A stretch of 64,000 bases of DNA. Source: Ceratothoa steindachneri (lineage: Eukaryota > Arthropoda > Malacostraca > Isopoda > Cymothoidae). Within the stretch, counting starts at the first letter, position 1; each line of letters opens with the position of its first letter. Shown one piece after another: positions 11,101-19,341 of this stretch. The translations under genes and the position numbers were made by a program. The notes beneath the pieces were generated by a model. The model worked only from the letters and a program-made list of their open reading frames with translations, was not told the DNA's origin and did no database searches. The stretch covers positions 132,216,293 to 132,280,292 of the forward strand of contig OZ018321.1 in assembly GCA_963969495.1 (NCBI GenBank), given 5' to 3'.

Positions 11101-11899
11101 CTTCCACGCCGTATCCCCTCTGTTTGAAGTCAGCGGGGCTCTACCAGGCGCTGCGTCTGTCTTCACGGCCGAGCTGGTGGCAATACACCACTCGGTACGG
11201 GAGATTACGCGACGTGCCCGGTTCGGAGACCGGATTGTGATTTATAGCGACTCACAAAGCGCCCTGAGTGCTCTCGGGGCATTGGAATCTCCGCATCCCC
11301 TGGTTCGCGAAATCCGTGACGCCACGGTTTTGGCGAGCCGGGCAGATGTCGAGATTATCTTCTGCTGGGTTCCTGGACATGTAGGAATTGCGGGGAATGA
11401 GCGCGCCGATGAGGGCGCCAAAGAGTCCGCGAGGACTCTGCGACCGGACCAGCGTTTCGCTCTTCCTCACACCGACTACATGGCAGGAATACGGGCAGCT
11501 CTTCGGACTGCTTGGCAAAGAAGATGGGAGACGGTCGAGGGGAACTTAAAGTTGCGTGCCATTGCGCCGCGACTGTTCCCATGGACCTATCCCCCAATGC
11601 CGCGGCGGCTTCAGGTTGCTTTCTGTCGTCTTCGAATCGGACACACTCGTGTGACGCATCGTTACTTGGTGGAGCGCTCGCATGTGCCCTATTGCAACGA
11701 CTGCGTCGTCCCCCAGACTGTTCGGCATATTCTTGTCGAATGTCCCAGTCTGGGTGATCTTCGCGCACGATACCTGTCTCGGTACCGGGATGGGCGGGGT
11801 CGCTACCGCCTGTCCCTTGTACTCGGGACGAGTGCGTGCACCATGACTGGTGGACTTATTGACTTTTTGGGGGAGGCCGGCCTTCTCCCCTTTATTTAA
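8039..11899 (+). CDS. ORF2 polyprotein: APE endonuclease, reverse transcriptase, RNase H
   Basis: The enzyme of the element: it nicks target DNA, copies the RNA onto it and degrades the template. Numbering residues from the TTG at 8069, the endonuclease starts at residue 39 (8183). It shows QWN, the FLQET glutamate, LLGDLNG and the GSDH box. The RT has GFRPISLT, CGFRKFHST, the first Asp in FFDLEKAYDTAW, GVPQGSVLS and the YVDD box at residues 701-704 (10169-10180). RNase H follows: YTDGSKS (Asp at residue 1002), FTAELVAIH, IYSDSQSAL and WVPGHVGIAGNERAD. A C-terminal CxxC-H-C motif lies near 11690-11750. The frame is open from 8039, just after a TAA at 8036-8038. It has no ATG before the endonuclease core, and it is in the -1 frame relative to ORF1, so translation probably needs frameshifting or reinitiation. 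The true N-terminus is not known. Confidence 0.9.
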   Translation, partial: VLEGDSAFSALSGQKRPGFCPWEAYGHSREGLQFEEGPRVSSELGLEGIFLQWNCRGLRANWEELRRLASSRSPLAIFLQETMLGACPLPALPGYKGLATQPPRDGRAGGCAVYTRHDVSVLPFSLDTSFQAVAVQLHLDRRYTIISAYIPPSADFDAGDFRRVVARLPRPYLLLGDLNGRHPLWGDYTINPRGQVLADLIEELEMGVLNVDEFTHHCPRTASFSCLDLSLCSSDAQPDFDWGVVDDLHGSDHFPIQISFSGQLPPERPPRWCLAGARWPAFQEMTEFSISVKEFRSVDEAVEFFSGNLIAVGLTTIPRTSGRFARRPLPWWSAECETALKQKRYAYMRYKRRPNDFTVAEFRRARARFRYISKHARRSSWRAYVSSLNGKTPLAEVWKRVKRIRGKFSQDPPPVLQENGTAISDPASVAESLATAFSAFSSRDAAPPAFNARRDVAEGRRLDFTSRGGEPFNDKFTVSELRSALASCADTAHGPDDVPYAMLRHLGERGMAFLLDLFNRIWVEGLLPDSWRIATVLAFRKPGRDYSTPTGFRPISLTSCVCKLMEKLVNVRLAYFLDSGGHLSSAQCGFRKFHSTSDALLRLENAVCEAFLRRQHYATVFFDLEKAYDTAWRYGIMETLHTMGARGRLPMFISEFLRDRRFRVRVGGALSGPKEQEEGVPQGSVLSVTLFALSINGITSVLPEDVLATLYVDDLSISIGAAQMPTLERRLQQALNRVSRYAEAHRFRFSLAKTKVVHFCRHPRLHPDPDLFLNGVRLDVVESQRFLGLVFDRRLTWEAHIRSLRVSCTRAMDILRSVTFSAWGADRATALLFYRSFVRSKLDYGCEFYASAAERLLRKVDSIHHTGLRLATGAFRTSPIESLLVDAGEMPLALRRVQCITRLYARARRLPQSPTALTASAADLDGAYAAERRQSYPKPFGFRARKLLREVDIALGPVAPLVLPRTPPWRVPHLAICRHASAPKACTAPGVLRSIFLEHTSCHAGTVPVYTDGSKSQEGVGFHAVSPLFEVSGALPGAASVFTAELVAIHHSVREITRRARFGDRIVIYSDSQSALSALGALESPHPLVREIRDATVLASRADVEIIFCWVPGHVGIAGNERADEGAKESARTLRPDQRFALPHTDYMAGIRAALRTAWQRRWETVEGNLKLRAIAPRLFPWTYPPMPRRLQVAFCRLRIGHTRVTHRYLVERSHVPYCNDCVVPQTVRHILVECPSLGDLRARYLSRYRDGRGRYRLSLVLGTSACTMTGGLIDFLGEAGLLPFI

Positions 11900-12142
11900 G
11901 GTTCCTTTTTTTGTTATTGTTTTGTTTTAGATTGCACTCTCCTGCACCGGGGTGAGGGGGACCTCCCCCCGCTGCCGGAGATTGCTTCGATTGTTAAGTT
12001 TTTCAAATTTATATTGATTGTTAAGTTTTCATATTTTAACTTTAAAGTAGCCTAATTCTAGGCTGTCGTGTTTTTCGGCGACTTATGCCCAAGTGGGTAG
12101 TTGCCAGATGGGCTCTATAAAAAAAAAAAAAAAAAAAAAAAA
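11900..12142 (+). terminator. 3' UTR and poly(A) tail of the inserted LINE
   Basis: A 219-nt 3' UTR is followed by an uninterrupted A tract at 12119-12142 that abuts the right target-site duplication. A tail of this length with no interruptions indicates little time since integration. No canonical AATAAA was noticed close to the tail. Confidence 0.8.
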
Positions 12143-12155
12143 TCCTATTGATGGT
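12143..12155. repeat. Right target-site duplication of the nested LINE
   Basis: This is identical over 13 bp to 5170-5182 and lies directly after the A tail. Read on the minus strand it falls in the host ORF2 frame, and one copy restores the pre-insertion reading frame. Confidence 0.93.
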
Positions 12156-12794
12156 GAGTAGGATCCCTATATGATCACTACATGGCACCTGGACTGGTTC
12201 CATGTAGTAATTGAACGGCAGCTGACGATTAGCCAGACAAATGTCTGGTTTTGTGGCACTTCTTCCTCGAGTATAGGTTGGGAAGTCCGGGCCTATTCTA
12301 TGGACCATGTTCCGGTCCATCATAGTATCCAGGCACCTTCCATTGCCATTGAAGGTCCTGTACCCAGAATCCCGACATCTGGAATTAAGGTCCCCCATTA
12401 ATATGGTGGGGGTCCTTCTGCCAAATGGGCCAGAGAGAGAATGGATTGGCAAATATTCTCGTCTCGACGGCTGGTACCCGGTGGCGATGACCAGCTTTCC
12501 TATATCGAGTTCGACCTCTATTGCAAGATAGGATTCCTCCAAGTTTCTTATGGGTTTATACTTGATCCCTCTTTTGATGGCGATGGCAGCACCGTCGTAC
12601 CGCTCTTGAGAGTAATTCGTGATTAACACGTCGTAGTTCCAGATCTTAATTTCAGAACTACGAGTGTCAACCCCATGTTCAGAAATCAAGATGACATCTG
12701 CATCTATTTTCCTGAACACATTCCCGTAGAGAGTTCTTTTGTTTGTCCAGCCATTGGTGTTTATTTCTAGAATTCTTAGTGAGTTCCGCTCCAT
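12143..12794 (-). pseudogene. Host LINE ORF2, endonuclease part, interrupted by the insertion
   Basis: The N-terminal part of ORF2, starting at the ATG at 12794. It has the APE-type endonuclease signature: LEINTNGWTNK (metal-binding Asn), LISEHG (Glu), ATGYQPS, MGDLNSR, TKPDICLA and CSDHIGILL. The insertion falls about ten residues after the SDH box, in the linker before the RT. The present frame runs on through the poly(T) complement of the A tail and stops at 12042, so a chimeric 250-residue endonuclease with a Phe-rich tail could still be made. ORF1 ends at 12806, leaving an 11-nt gap, so ORF2 was probably made by reinitiation. Confidence 0.88.
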
Positions 12795-12805
12795 GGTAAG
12801 ATGAG

Positions 12806-14053
12806 TTACCTGTGTTTCTTCTTTTTCTTACTCTTGGGGGCCTGTGGGGCGGGTCTGGGGTGCCCAGGCTTTACCTTCTTCGGGGGAGGGCTGGGAGTCT
12901 TGGACTGACTCTTTGTTGCCCTAGTGCGAGTGCATGGGCCCTCGTCACTATCCGAAGAAGTGGTATCATCTTCTTCATTCGCTTCATCTTCTGAATCATC
13001 CGACGGGGGAGATTCAATTATGTCTTTAAGTCCCGTGGCTTTTGCTTCGGTGCTATTGTTTCCGATGACACTATCCTTGAATGCCTTAGAGCATTCCGGG
13101 TCATCAGGAACAATGATAGAAGGGAGGTTGTTTGCCTTTAGCAGTGCGTTCAGTACCCGGTTGTAGCATCCGGGTTTGACCGCATTTGCCACATTTGCAT
13201 GGGTAATGCAAATTAAGATCTTCGCACTAAGGTCACTTGTGAAGATCACGGGTGAGGGGGTTGCCAATGTTGAGGCCATCCCTTCACTTTTCTTTACGGT
13301 GCTCGCGTAGGTTTGAGTCTTTTTCTTTTTCTCTTTCTCTTCTTTTCTTTTAATTATCTCCTTTCTCCTTGGGCAGTTCAGGGCCATCGTTCGATGGGGC
13401 CCCTTACAGTTCATGCATTTCTTTTCGGTGGTTTTGCAGGCGTCATAGCGATGACCCTGCGTGGCACATTCACTGCACCAGGTTGTTCCTTTTTGGGGAC
13501 AATTTGCGGTTGTATGCTCTTCGAGGGCATAACAAACGAAGCACATCTGAATATTTACATATTTTTCGTGCTCGATGTTCGATCCAGGGATTCTCATATT
13601 AAAAATGAGGAGTCCCTCGGTTGCCGCCTTGTGGGCCATTTCTGTCGTGTTAAAGGTGATTTTGAAAACGTGGGTGTGATCTCTGAATTTGATCACTTCC
13701 CTAATTTTCGCCCAACTGTGGTTCTTCTCAATTTCCATTTTTAAGTCAGCGGGTGAGTTTTCGCCAACCCAGCTCTCTACTTTACGGCAAATGATGCTTC
13801 TATTTGCCAAGATTGCTGGTGGGGTTTTGGCCTCCAGGCCCATTTCCTTGAGGACTTCGGCCCCTTCGTCAGAAAGGAGCCGGTCGATGTCCTTGGTTTC
13901 ACCGCACATGGCGATGAAACCGTTGGGAATGTCAATTAGTTTAATCAAAGCAATCCTTAAGTTTGCGAATAAGGATTCGCAAACAGTCTTTTTCTTGGGG
14001 GTCTTGTTTCCAGGTAAGGTCCGTAGGGGGACCCTCTTAGGGAGGGCCTCCAT
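12806..14053 (-). CDS. ORF1 (gag-like zinc-knuckle protein) of the host LINE
   Basis: A 415-residue protein read from the ATG at 14053; the frame is open two codons higher but only from a TTG. Three zinc knuckles lie at residues 171-227: CFVC with H180, CSEC-x4-H-x4-C, and CMNC-x3-H-x6-C. They are preceded by a folded domain and followed by a long Lys/Glu-rich helix-prone stretch (about 229-246), an acidic Asp/Glu/Ser block (about 350-375) and a basic Pro/Lys-rich C-terminus. This layout is typical of LINE ORF1 RNA-binding proteins. It is intact, and its start lies downstream of a GC-rich leader. Only the downstream ORF2 is broken, so this protein could still be expressed. Confidence 0.85.
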   Translation of the reverse strand: MEALPKRVPLRTLPGNKTPKKKTVCESLFANLRIALIKLIDIPNGFIAMCGETKDIDRLLSDEGAEVLKEMGLEAKTPPAILANRSIICRKVESWVGENSPADLKMEIEKNHSWAKIREVIKFRDHTHVFKITFNTTEMAHKAATEGLLIFNMRIPGSNIEHEKYVNIQMCFVCYALEEHTTANCPQKGTTWCSECATQGHRYDACKTTEKKCMNCKGPHRTMALNCPRRKEIIKRKEEKEKKKKTQTYASTVKKSEGMASTLATPSPVIFTSDLSAKILICITHANVANAVKPGCYNRVLNALLKANNLPSIIVPDDPECSKAFKDSVIGNNSTEAKATGLKDIIESPPSDDSEDEANEEDDTTSSDSDEGPCTRTRATKSQSKTPSPPPKKVKPGHPRPAPQAPKSKKKKKHR

Positions 14054-14690
14054 CGTCGCCAACGTCTTCTCTCTTCACTCTTCTTTCTTGAGTTATTTTT
14101 TATGTGTGAAAATGATATGTGAAAATTTTGTATATGAAAAAAGTGATTTGTGAAAAAGGAGGTAAAGATAAGGGTTGGTTTTGAAACGACGCGAGAGAAA
14201 GTGCTCCCGTCCAGTTTCCTGTTGTTTCCCCGCTCGGATGGTGCCGGGATGAGGGGGGATGATGGATGGGGGATGGTTCTCGAGTGAGGACCTCAGAGGG
14301 TTGAGCTTGGTGGACTTAATGCATAGCGGCCGAATCAACGACCGCTAAGTTTGTGCCACCCCCTCACGGGTACGTACGCCAAAACTGCATCCAACTACAT
14401 AGAGACGGGTGTAACTCCCTCTATGATTCTGGCCGGGTCCCCTGGGCGATGAGGATTTCTCCTCCGTCCGGGACTCGCAGTTTTGCCCCAAATTCGAGAG
14501 AATTTCTGACTTGTGCTTCTGCTGTGGGATAGGCCTCAAACCAGTTTCCACGCAAGCCCTTAATTATGCCGGACCAAGTGGCCGACATAGTTAAGACGAA
14601 ATTAATGAAGGGCAGTCATCCGAGCAGGTTCACACGCAGGTCGTTGGACGGGAGCAACGAGGGTATTTAGCCCATCATTTTTCCTCTACT
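14054..14690 (-). promoter_or_regulatory. 5' UTR region of the host LINE
   Basis: Sequence upstream of ORF1 that stays less AT-rich than the flank until about 14690, where composition drops. I take this as the element leader and probable internal promoter. The exact 5' end is unknown because no target-site duplication was recognised. A 34-codon plus-strand frame at about 14567-14670 lies inside it and is not supported as a gene. Confidence 0.45.
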
Positions 14691-14989
14691 TCGCAGCGAA
14701 AAAGATATATGAAATCTTTTGCAGTTCGACTGGGCTCCTAAAGAAACCCAGGACAGAGTCGCGTTCTTAGATGGCGAAGGCTCAAAAGTCTCTCTTTCTT
14801 TATGCACGCGTGAATAACAACGCTCTTCAGGAGGTAGTAAGGCAGTGCTACTGTATACGAAAAATTCGCCCAGCTGTTGCAAGATCGTTTTCTGGTTGTC
14901 CTTAAGTACATAGGTATCAAGTGTAGGATCTATTTAGTCCATCTTTTTCCCTTTATTCTAGCCATGGCTTATCTCCAAAAGATTTCGTT

Positions 14990-15400
14990 TATCGTTCTTC
15001 TACTCAATTTCTTTGCCATTTCTCCTCAGATTAATTTTGTTCTTTTACTGAATTTATTTGCCATATTGTCCATAACTTAGTTTTGTTTTTCTACTGAATT
15101 TCTTTGACATCTTCTTCCCATCTTAATTTTGTGTTTGTACTGAATTCCTTTGTCACGTTGTTATTAACTTAACTTTGTGTTTATACTTAATCATGTTTCC
15201 TGTTCTGCCGAGCTTAATTTTGTGATTCTACTGAATTCATTTGCCATGTTCTCCCCACCTGAATTGGTTCTTGCACTGAATTTCTTTGCCATATTCTCCA
15301 CAACGTATTTTTGTTATTATACTGAATTCCTTTGCAATGTTATCCCCAGTTTATTTTTTTCGTACTTAATCCCTTTTGCCATGTTCTCATCAAGACTCTT
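14990..15400. repeat. Minisatellite, period about 46 bp, about 9 copies
   Basis: Degenerate tandem copies of a unit containing TACTGAATTTCTTTGCCAT and ending TTAATTTTG. The copies are diverged from each other. The period is not a multiple of three, and the Leu/Phe-rich open frames across it are artefacts. Confidence 0.8.
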
Positions 15401-17520
15401 GAGCTGTCCTCAGGATACGTTCTTTTGTTCCGCTCTAAAATTTGATTATTGATCCTAATTGTTCTCTTTTATACGAATCTATGAGTCATAATTGTGTCTT
15501 TGTAAACTCCATTTTCATTCTAACTTTGAGAATGGAATGTGCTATGTTTGTTATTATTACTTATAAGGTTTTTGAATTCAAAGAAAATAATATTATGACG
15601 TCAGAAGAGAGAAGCTGGCTGAAATATTTCTAATTAGTTCTCATCGCTTTTTGTTCCTACTGCAACGGTCCTCAAGCGCTGATAGAAACAGTTTTGGAAA
15701 GTTGTTATCTACCTTTTGAACAATTATATTTATTTATATTTTGTTATTACCGTAGTTCACTCTAAATGAATATGTTGTCTAGTTGCATATGTAGGAGAGT
15801 GTGTCAATGCTAGATTTTTTAATTTCCTGTTTCTCTAATGCTACGAGTATTAAAACTGAATAGGTCTTTACTGATTCAAATGTTTTTTTCATAATTTTAG
15901 AATGCCATATAATGGAATATTTAATTTTAATTTATTTTCTTTAACAATTCTTATATAGACAGAGACAATGAAGGGAGAGAGAAGCAAGGAAAAGAATAGA
16001 AAGAGATAAATGTACATTTGGCCAATACCGCAAGAAATTCATGTAGATTTGTTGGCAAGGGAAAATTAGATATGCGAAACAAATAATTTAATTTTCCTTG
16101 GGTTTTCACTGACACTTTCTACTCTACCAGTATTTATCAGGTTGTTTCAGTTGAAATGTATTTTGAATAATAAGTTTGAGATGGGATAAAAAAGAAAAAA
16201 TAGTGAATATATATATTTGAGTATATATATGAAAATTATCCATTTGCATCTATATTCCATTTCTATTCATTTGTACTGTTCACAAATTCAATAAAAACAC
16301 TAAATACAACTTCCTTATTATTTTAACTTTTATTCTGAATATGGACTTCAAATTGCTTTGCAAAATGCTAATCAATCGAGGAATTCTCAGGTGGATCTGG
16401 AAGCTGCTCTAAACATCATGTCTGAATTCTCTAAGATTAGACACAGGCAGCTGTGAGCTGTTGGTCCTGGTATCATCAAGAAGTAAAAGTACTAGTGGTT
16501 CGCCAACCTGCCTTTATCCAGGCAGATCCTGACCGAATAATGAAATAGACATAAAAGTCAGTATGACAATAACTGGTGAGCTCTAAGGCACCAGGGGCCG
16601 GTCCTCTTTTGGGAGAGAGTAGAATTGGTCAATATCAATTGATTAATGACCAATCTTGAAAGCACGTCAGAATTCTTTCGACAATACCATTGGAGTGTTA
16701 TTATTTCCCTTGGCTCCACAAATGAAAAATATCACGAGGACCAGAAAGGTTTTGGCTTCTCACTTGGTTTTTCAATTTCGTGTAGCCTTTCACTGCACCT
16801 TTTCCTCTCATCGTCTAGGTCCATTTTTCATCATAGGTCAAAAATTTACTAAAAATGGATTTGCAATTTTTCTTCTCAAAGCATAAGATAAAACATTTAA
16901 AATAAATTATTTTCTAAGTTTTATTCATATGAAATCCCCTTTTAAGACCTTTTAACTTATCCTATTCCTTTAAGATGAGGCGATATGGTGAATGCTGACG
17001 CTCTCAGTCTTCCGCAATTGCTTGAACTGTTGTTTGAGAGGTTATTGGTCACTGGAGGTGATAATTGACCATCAATGTGAGCATGTTTGGGCCTGACTAG
17101 GTTCATTAATGATATGCAAGTTTCTAGTCCTAGAGTTATCGAAACAACACAGAGCAGTTCTCAATGTACTAGTGTTCACTAAAGATACTTTACCGATGCT
17201 AACAACAGCTTGAACAAGAGTATGTGAAATTTTGAATTCGTAGTTAAAAATTACTCTAATTGCTTAATACATACAAGTGCTGTTGAGGGGGCTAAAGCGA
17301 TAGAAAAAATGAATTACATTCTATTTATATTGAATCTACAAAAAGATGCAAGTAAATTAGGGAATATTTATTGATTTTAACGTTCTCCTACATAATGTGA
17401 AAAATATATCATTTGAAACAACTCAATATTAACCTCATATATTACATAATACTACATCAACCGTAATTTTGATTAATCTAGAGAATAAAAATTGACACTA
17501 CAGCTGAAATTAATTAATCA
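15401..17520. other. AT-rich stretch without a recognised gene
   Basis: Nothing is recognised on either strand. The interval 16370-16640 is somewhat GC-richer but shows no tRNA-type A or B box, no coding motif and no terminal repeats that I can support. Confidence 0.5.
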
Positions 17521-17524
17521 TGTA

Positions 17525-17877
17525 GGAAAGAGAGAGACTGACATACAGAAATAGAAAGATAGAGAAATATAGATATAGAGAGATAGAGAGAGGTAGAGGG
17601 ATATAGAGAGATAGAAAGAAATAGAGAAATAGAGAATCAGAGAGATGAAAACATGGAAGAGATAGAGACAAATGGAGAGATAGAAAGGGAGACAAAGAGA
17701 CATATGGAGTGATAGAGAGAGAGAGAGACAGACAGAGAGAGAGAGAGAAAGAAAGAGAGAGAGAGATGAAAGGATAAATACAGATAGACAGTGAGTGGGG
17801 AGGGAGGGGAGGGGAAGGGAAGGTGAGGGAGAGAAGAAGAGGAAGAGGGTTGGGATGGAGAGGAGAGAGAGGCGCAA
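17525..17877. repeat. Homopurine (GA-rich) tract
   Basis: About 350 bp consist almost only of A and G on the plus strand, with GATAGAGA and GAGAGAGA units. The long Ser/Leu-rich minus-strand frames here are reading CT repeats and are not genes. Such tracts can adopt triplex structures, which is inference. Confidence 0.85.
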
Positions 17878-18092
17878 GGATCTTTTTGAATTCGCAGTTT
17901 CTCTCGTGAATTTGATCTGATCATCGTAATTCGTCCTTCCTTACTATCTTTGGATATCGCACAATATCTTGCCACTCATTTATCACGATTTAGGACAAGA
18001 TTTTTACGTCATAGTCTAAACTCTAGAGTAACTGGGATCAGAGAGAAAGGGATGACTGAAATGGAGTCAGTTTTCAATGTCTTGAACGTCCG

Positions 18093-18209
18093 TATAAAAG
18101 AAGAGATCCAGTCGTCCTTTTCAGATTAGTCAGATCTGCTCATAAAATCAACGCACAAATCAGCTCCCATTTGAATGCGGAATCACGATAAAACAGGGAA
18201 GTCAGAAGG
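18093..18209 (+). promoter_or_regulatory. Putative RNA polymerase II core promoter with short first exon
   Basis: TATAAAAG at 18093-18100 is followed by TCAGAT at 18121-18126. The initiator A (18123) is exactly 30 nt after the first T of the TATA box, the spacing of arthropod TATA/Inr promoters. Downstream, an ATG at 18175 opens 11 codons that run into a consensus splice donor, GTAAG at 18210-18214. This fits a short first exon ending in phase 2. No partner exon was found, so whether it belongs to a live gene is unknown. Confidence 0.45.
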
Positions 18210-18559
18210 GTAAGAGGCGTTGAGGATCAAGTGACCGTTTCTATCTGGAGAAAACAAAGGCCGTGTTCGAGCATATGACATTAAGTGATGAGTAGCGTGG
18301 GTTTGGTTCCCTTGGCTCAGACAAAGGAATACACGGACAAAATATAATATTTAATCCCTATCCAATCGACGATAGTAATTATACTTTGCGATGTCTATAT
18401 TAATACCCTCGTTATTCTCAAGAGGTACAATTGAGGCCGGTTTAACCTCTATTTTCTCTTGGAACGTAGATAAATGATAACATTTATAGGAATAATCACC
18501 CGAATTAATATGTTTAAAAACCAAAAATAGCGTTTAATTCCTTGGTGAGAATAATGATA

Positions 18560-18705
18560 AGCAATATGAGATATTTAGTCAATGTGAGATATTAGTCAAT
18601 ATGAGATATTTAATCCAGATGAGATATTGAGTCAATGTGAAATATTTAGTTATTGTGAGATATTTAATCAATGTGAGATATTTAGTCAATGTGAGATATT
18701 TAAAA
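18560..18705. repeat. Minisatellite, period about 20 bp
   Basis: About seven copies of GAGATATTTAGTCAATGT with small variations (ATTTAATCCAGAT, ATTGAGTCAATGT). Noncoding. Confidence 0.85.
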
Positions 18706-19113
18706 CTCTCAGGATCAATAAAATTGTCAGCAAAAGCGAGGTTCTCTCGTCACAAAGATTAGAACCATAATTCAAGACCTCGTGTAAATTTATTATCCCA
18801 CCCCCTAACTTCTCTTGATTTAAAGAATTTTTTATCCTTTGATGCATAGACTTTTTCAAGAAATCAAAACGCCTTCTTTCATCCATTATTGAGTTCTATC
18901 CCTGCATTGAAAAATACGGAGGAATTTCAGATGTGCAAAAGAGGAACTGAGAGAGAAGGGCAGCTTATCCTGGGTCCCTAGGGTTAGCAGTGCCTGCCGA
19001 TCCTCCAGGTTTGAGGTGTAGTAGGGGTGTTGTCCATGTCACACAATTCACTGGTGTCCACCATACACCAAGACTTCTTACATGAGGGATTTTTTTGGGG
19101 GGAAGATGTAGAT

Positions 19114-19171
19114 CAGGTGTTCTCAACCTGGCGTTCACGAGCCCCATGGTTGTGCAGGAGGGTTTCCAGGG
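19114..19171 (+). mobile_element. hAT-type terminal fragment
   Basis: CAGGTGTTCTCAACCTGG at 19114 continues into GCGTTCACGAGCCCC. This matches the usual form of hAT (Charlie-like) transposon ends, which begin CAGxGGTTCTCAACCTGGGG. No matching opposite end or 8-bp duplication was found, so it is probably a broken copy. Confidence 0.4.
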
Positions 19172-19207
19172 AATAGTAAGAATGTTGACGAAATATATTT
19201 AAGTCTA

Positions 19208-19209
<2 letters not shown>

Positions 19210-19255
<46 letters not shown>
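19210..19255. repeat. (TA)n microsatellite
   Basis: A pure TA run next to the hammerhead-like motif. In this window such runs also border the mariner and Penelope elements. Confidence 0.95.
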
Positions 19256-19256
<1 letters not shown>

Positions 19257-19299
19257 CAGGAATAGGAAGACATATGCGATGGTTTTGAACATTTAATTT

Positions 19300-19341
19300 T
19301 CCGGACGTTTCGGTCATTGACGATGACCATCATCAGCGAAT
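19300..19341 (-). ncRNA. Hammerhead-ribozyme-like motif
   Basis: On the minus strand CTGATGA (19336-19330) is followed by a hairpin with a perfect 6-bp stem, GGTCAT and ATGACC, around a 5-nt loop. Then come GAAAC (19311-19307) and GTC, with the expected cleavage point after the C at 19304. The flanks CGGA and TTCG can pair as stem I. These are the conserved parts of a hammerhead core. Stem III is reduced to AC/GU, as in the minimal hammerheads reported from Penelope-like retroelements. There is one extra U between the CUGAUGA core and stem II, so activity is uncertain. A related element body was not identified with confidence. Confidence 0.5.

Larger units (their letters stand above)
5183..12142 (+). 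mobile_element. Full-length I-group LINE inserted in the host LINE
   Basis: A 6960-bp element with, in order: a 5' leader (5183-5714), ORF1 (5715-8171), ORF2 (open 8039-11899), a short 3' UTR and a 24-nt A tract ending at 12142. It is flanked by an exact 13-bp duplication. Both ORFs are free of internal stops and all expected catalytic motifs are present. It is markedly GC-richer than the surrounding DNA. An RNase H domain after the RT, together with the endonuclease start QWNCRGLRANWEEL, places it in the I superfamily (I, Nimb or LOA-like). The intact ORFs, long A tail and perfect duplication all argue for recent insertion. Confidence 0.92.
2890..14690 (-). mobile_element. Non-LTR retrotransposon (LINE) without RNase H, split by a nested LINE
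   Basis: A minus-strand APE-type LINE. From its 5' side it has a leader (about 14690-14054), ORF1 with zinc knuckles (14053-12806), and ORF2 starting 11 nt after the ORF1 stop. ORF2 carries the endonuclease (12794-12143) and then the RT (5169-3083). The two ORF2 parts are separated only by the plus-strand element at 5183-12142 and one copy of its target-site duplication. The 3' end is probably an A/G-rich (GAA)n tail, seen as CTTCTTT repeats at 2891-2922 on the plus strand. ORF2 has no RNase H. The clade is within the Jockey/CR1 range but unresolved. The outer ends are estimates, since no flanking duplication was found. Confidence 0.85.

Noticed and set aside
16370..16640. tRNA or tRNA-derived SINE
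   Set aside because: No A-box and B-box pair at proper spacing and no cloverleaf could be drawn. No tRNA gene was found anywhere in the window.
17510..17975. Ser/Leu-rich minus-strand frames that look like membrane proteins
   Set aside because: They are translations of a GA/CT homopurine tract.
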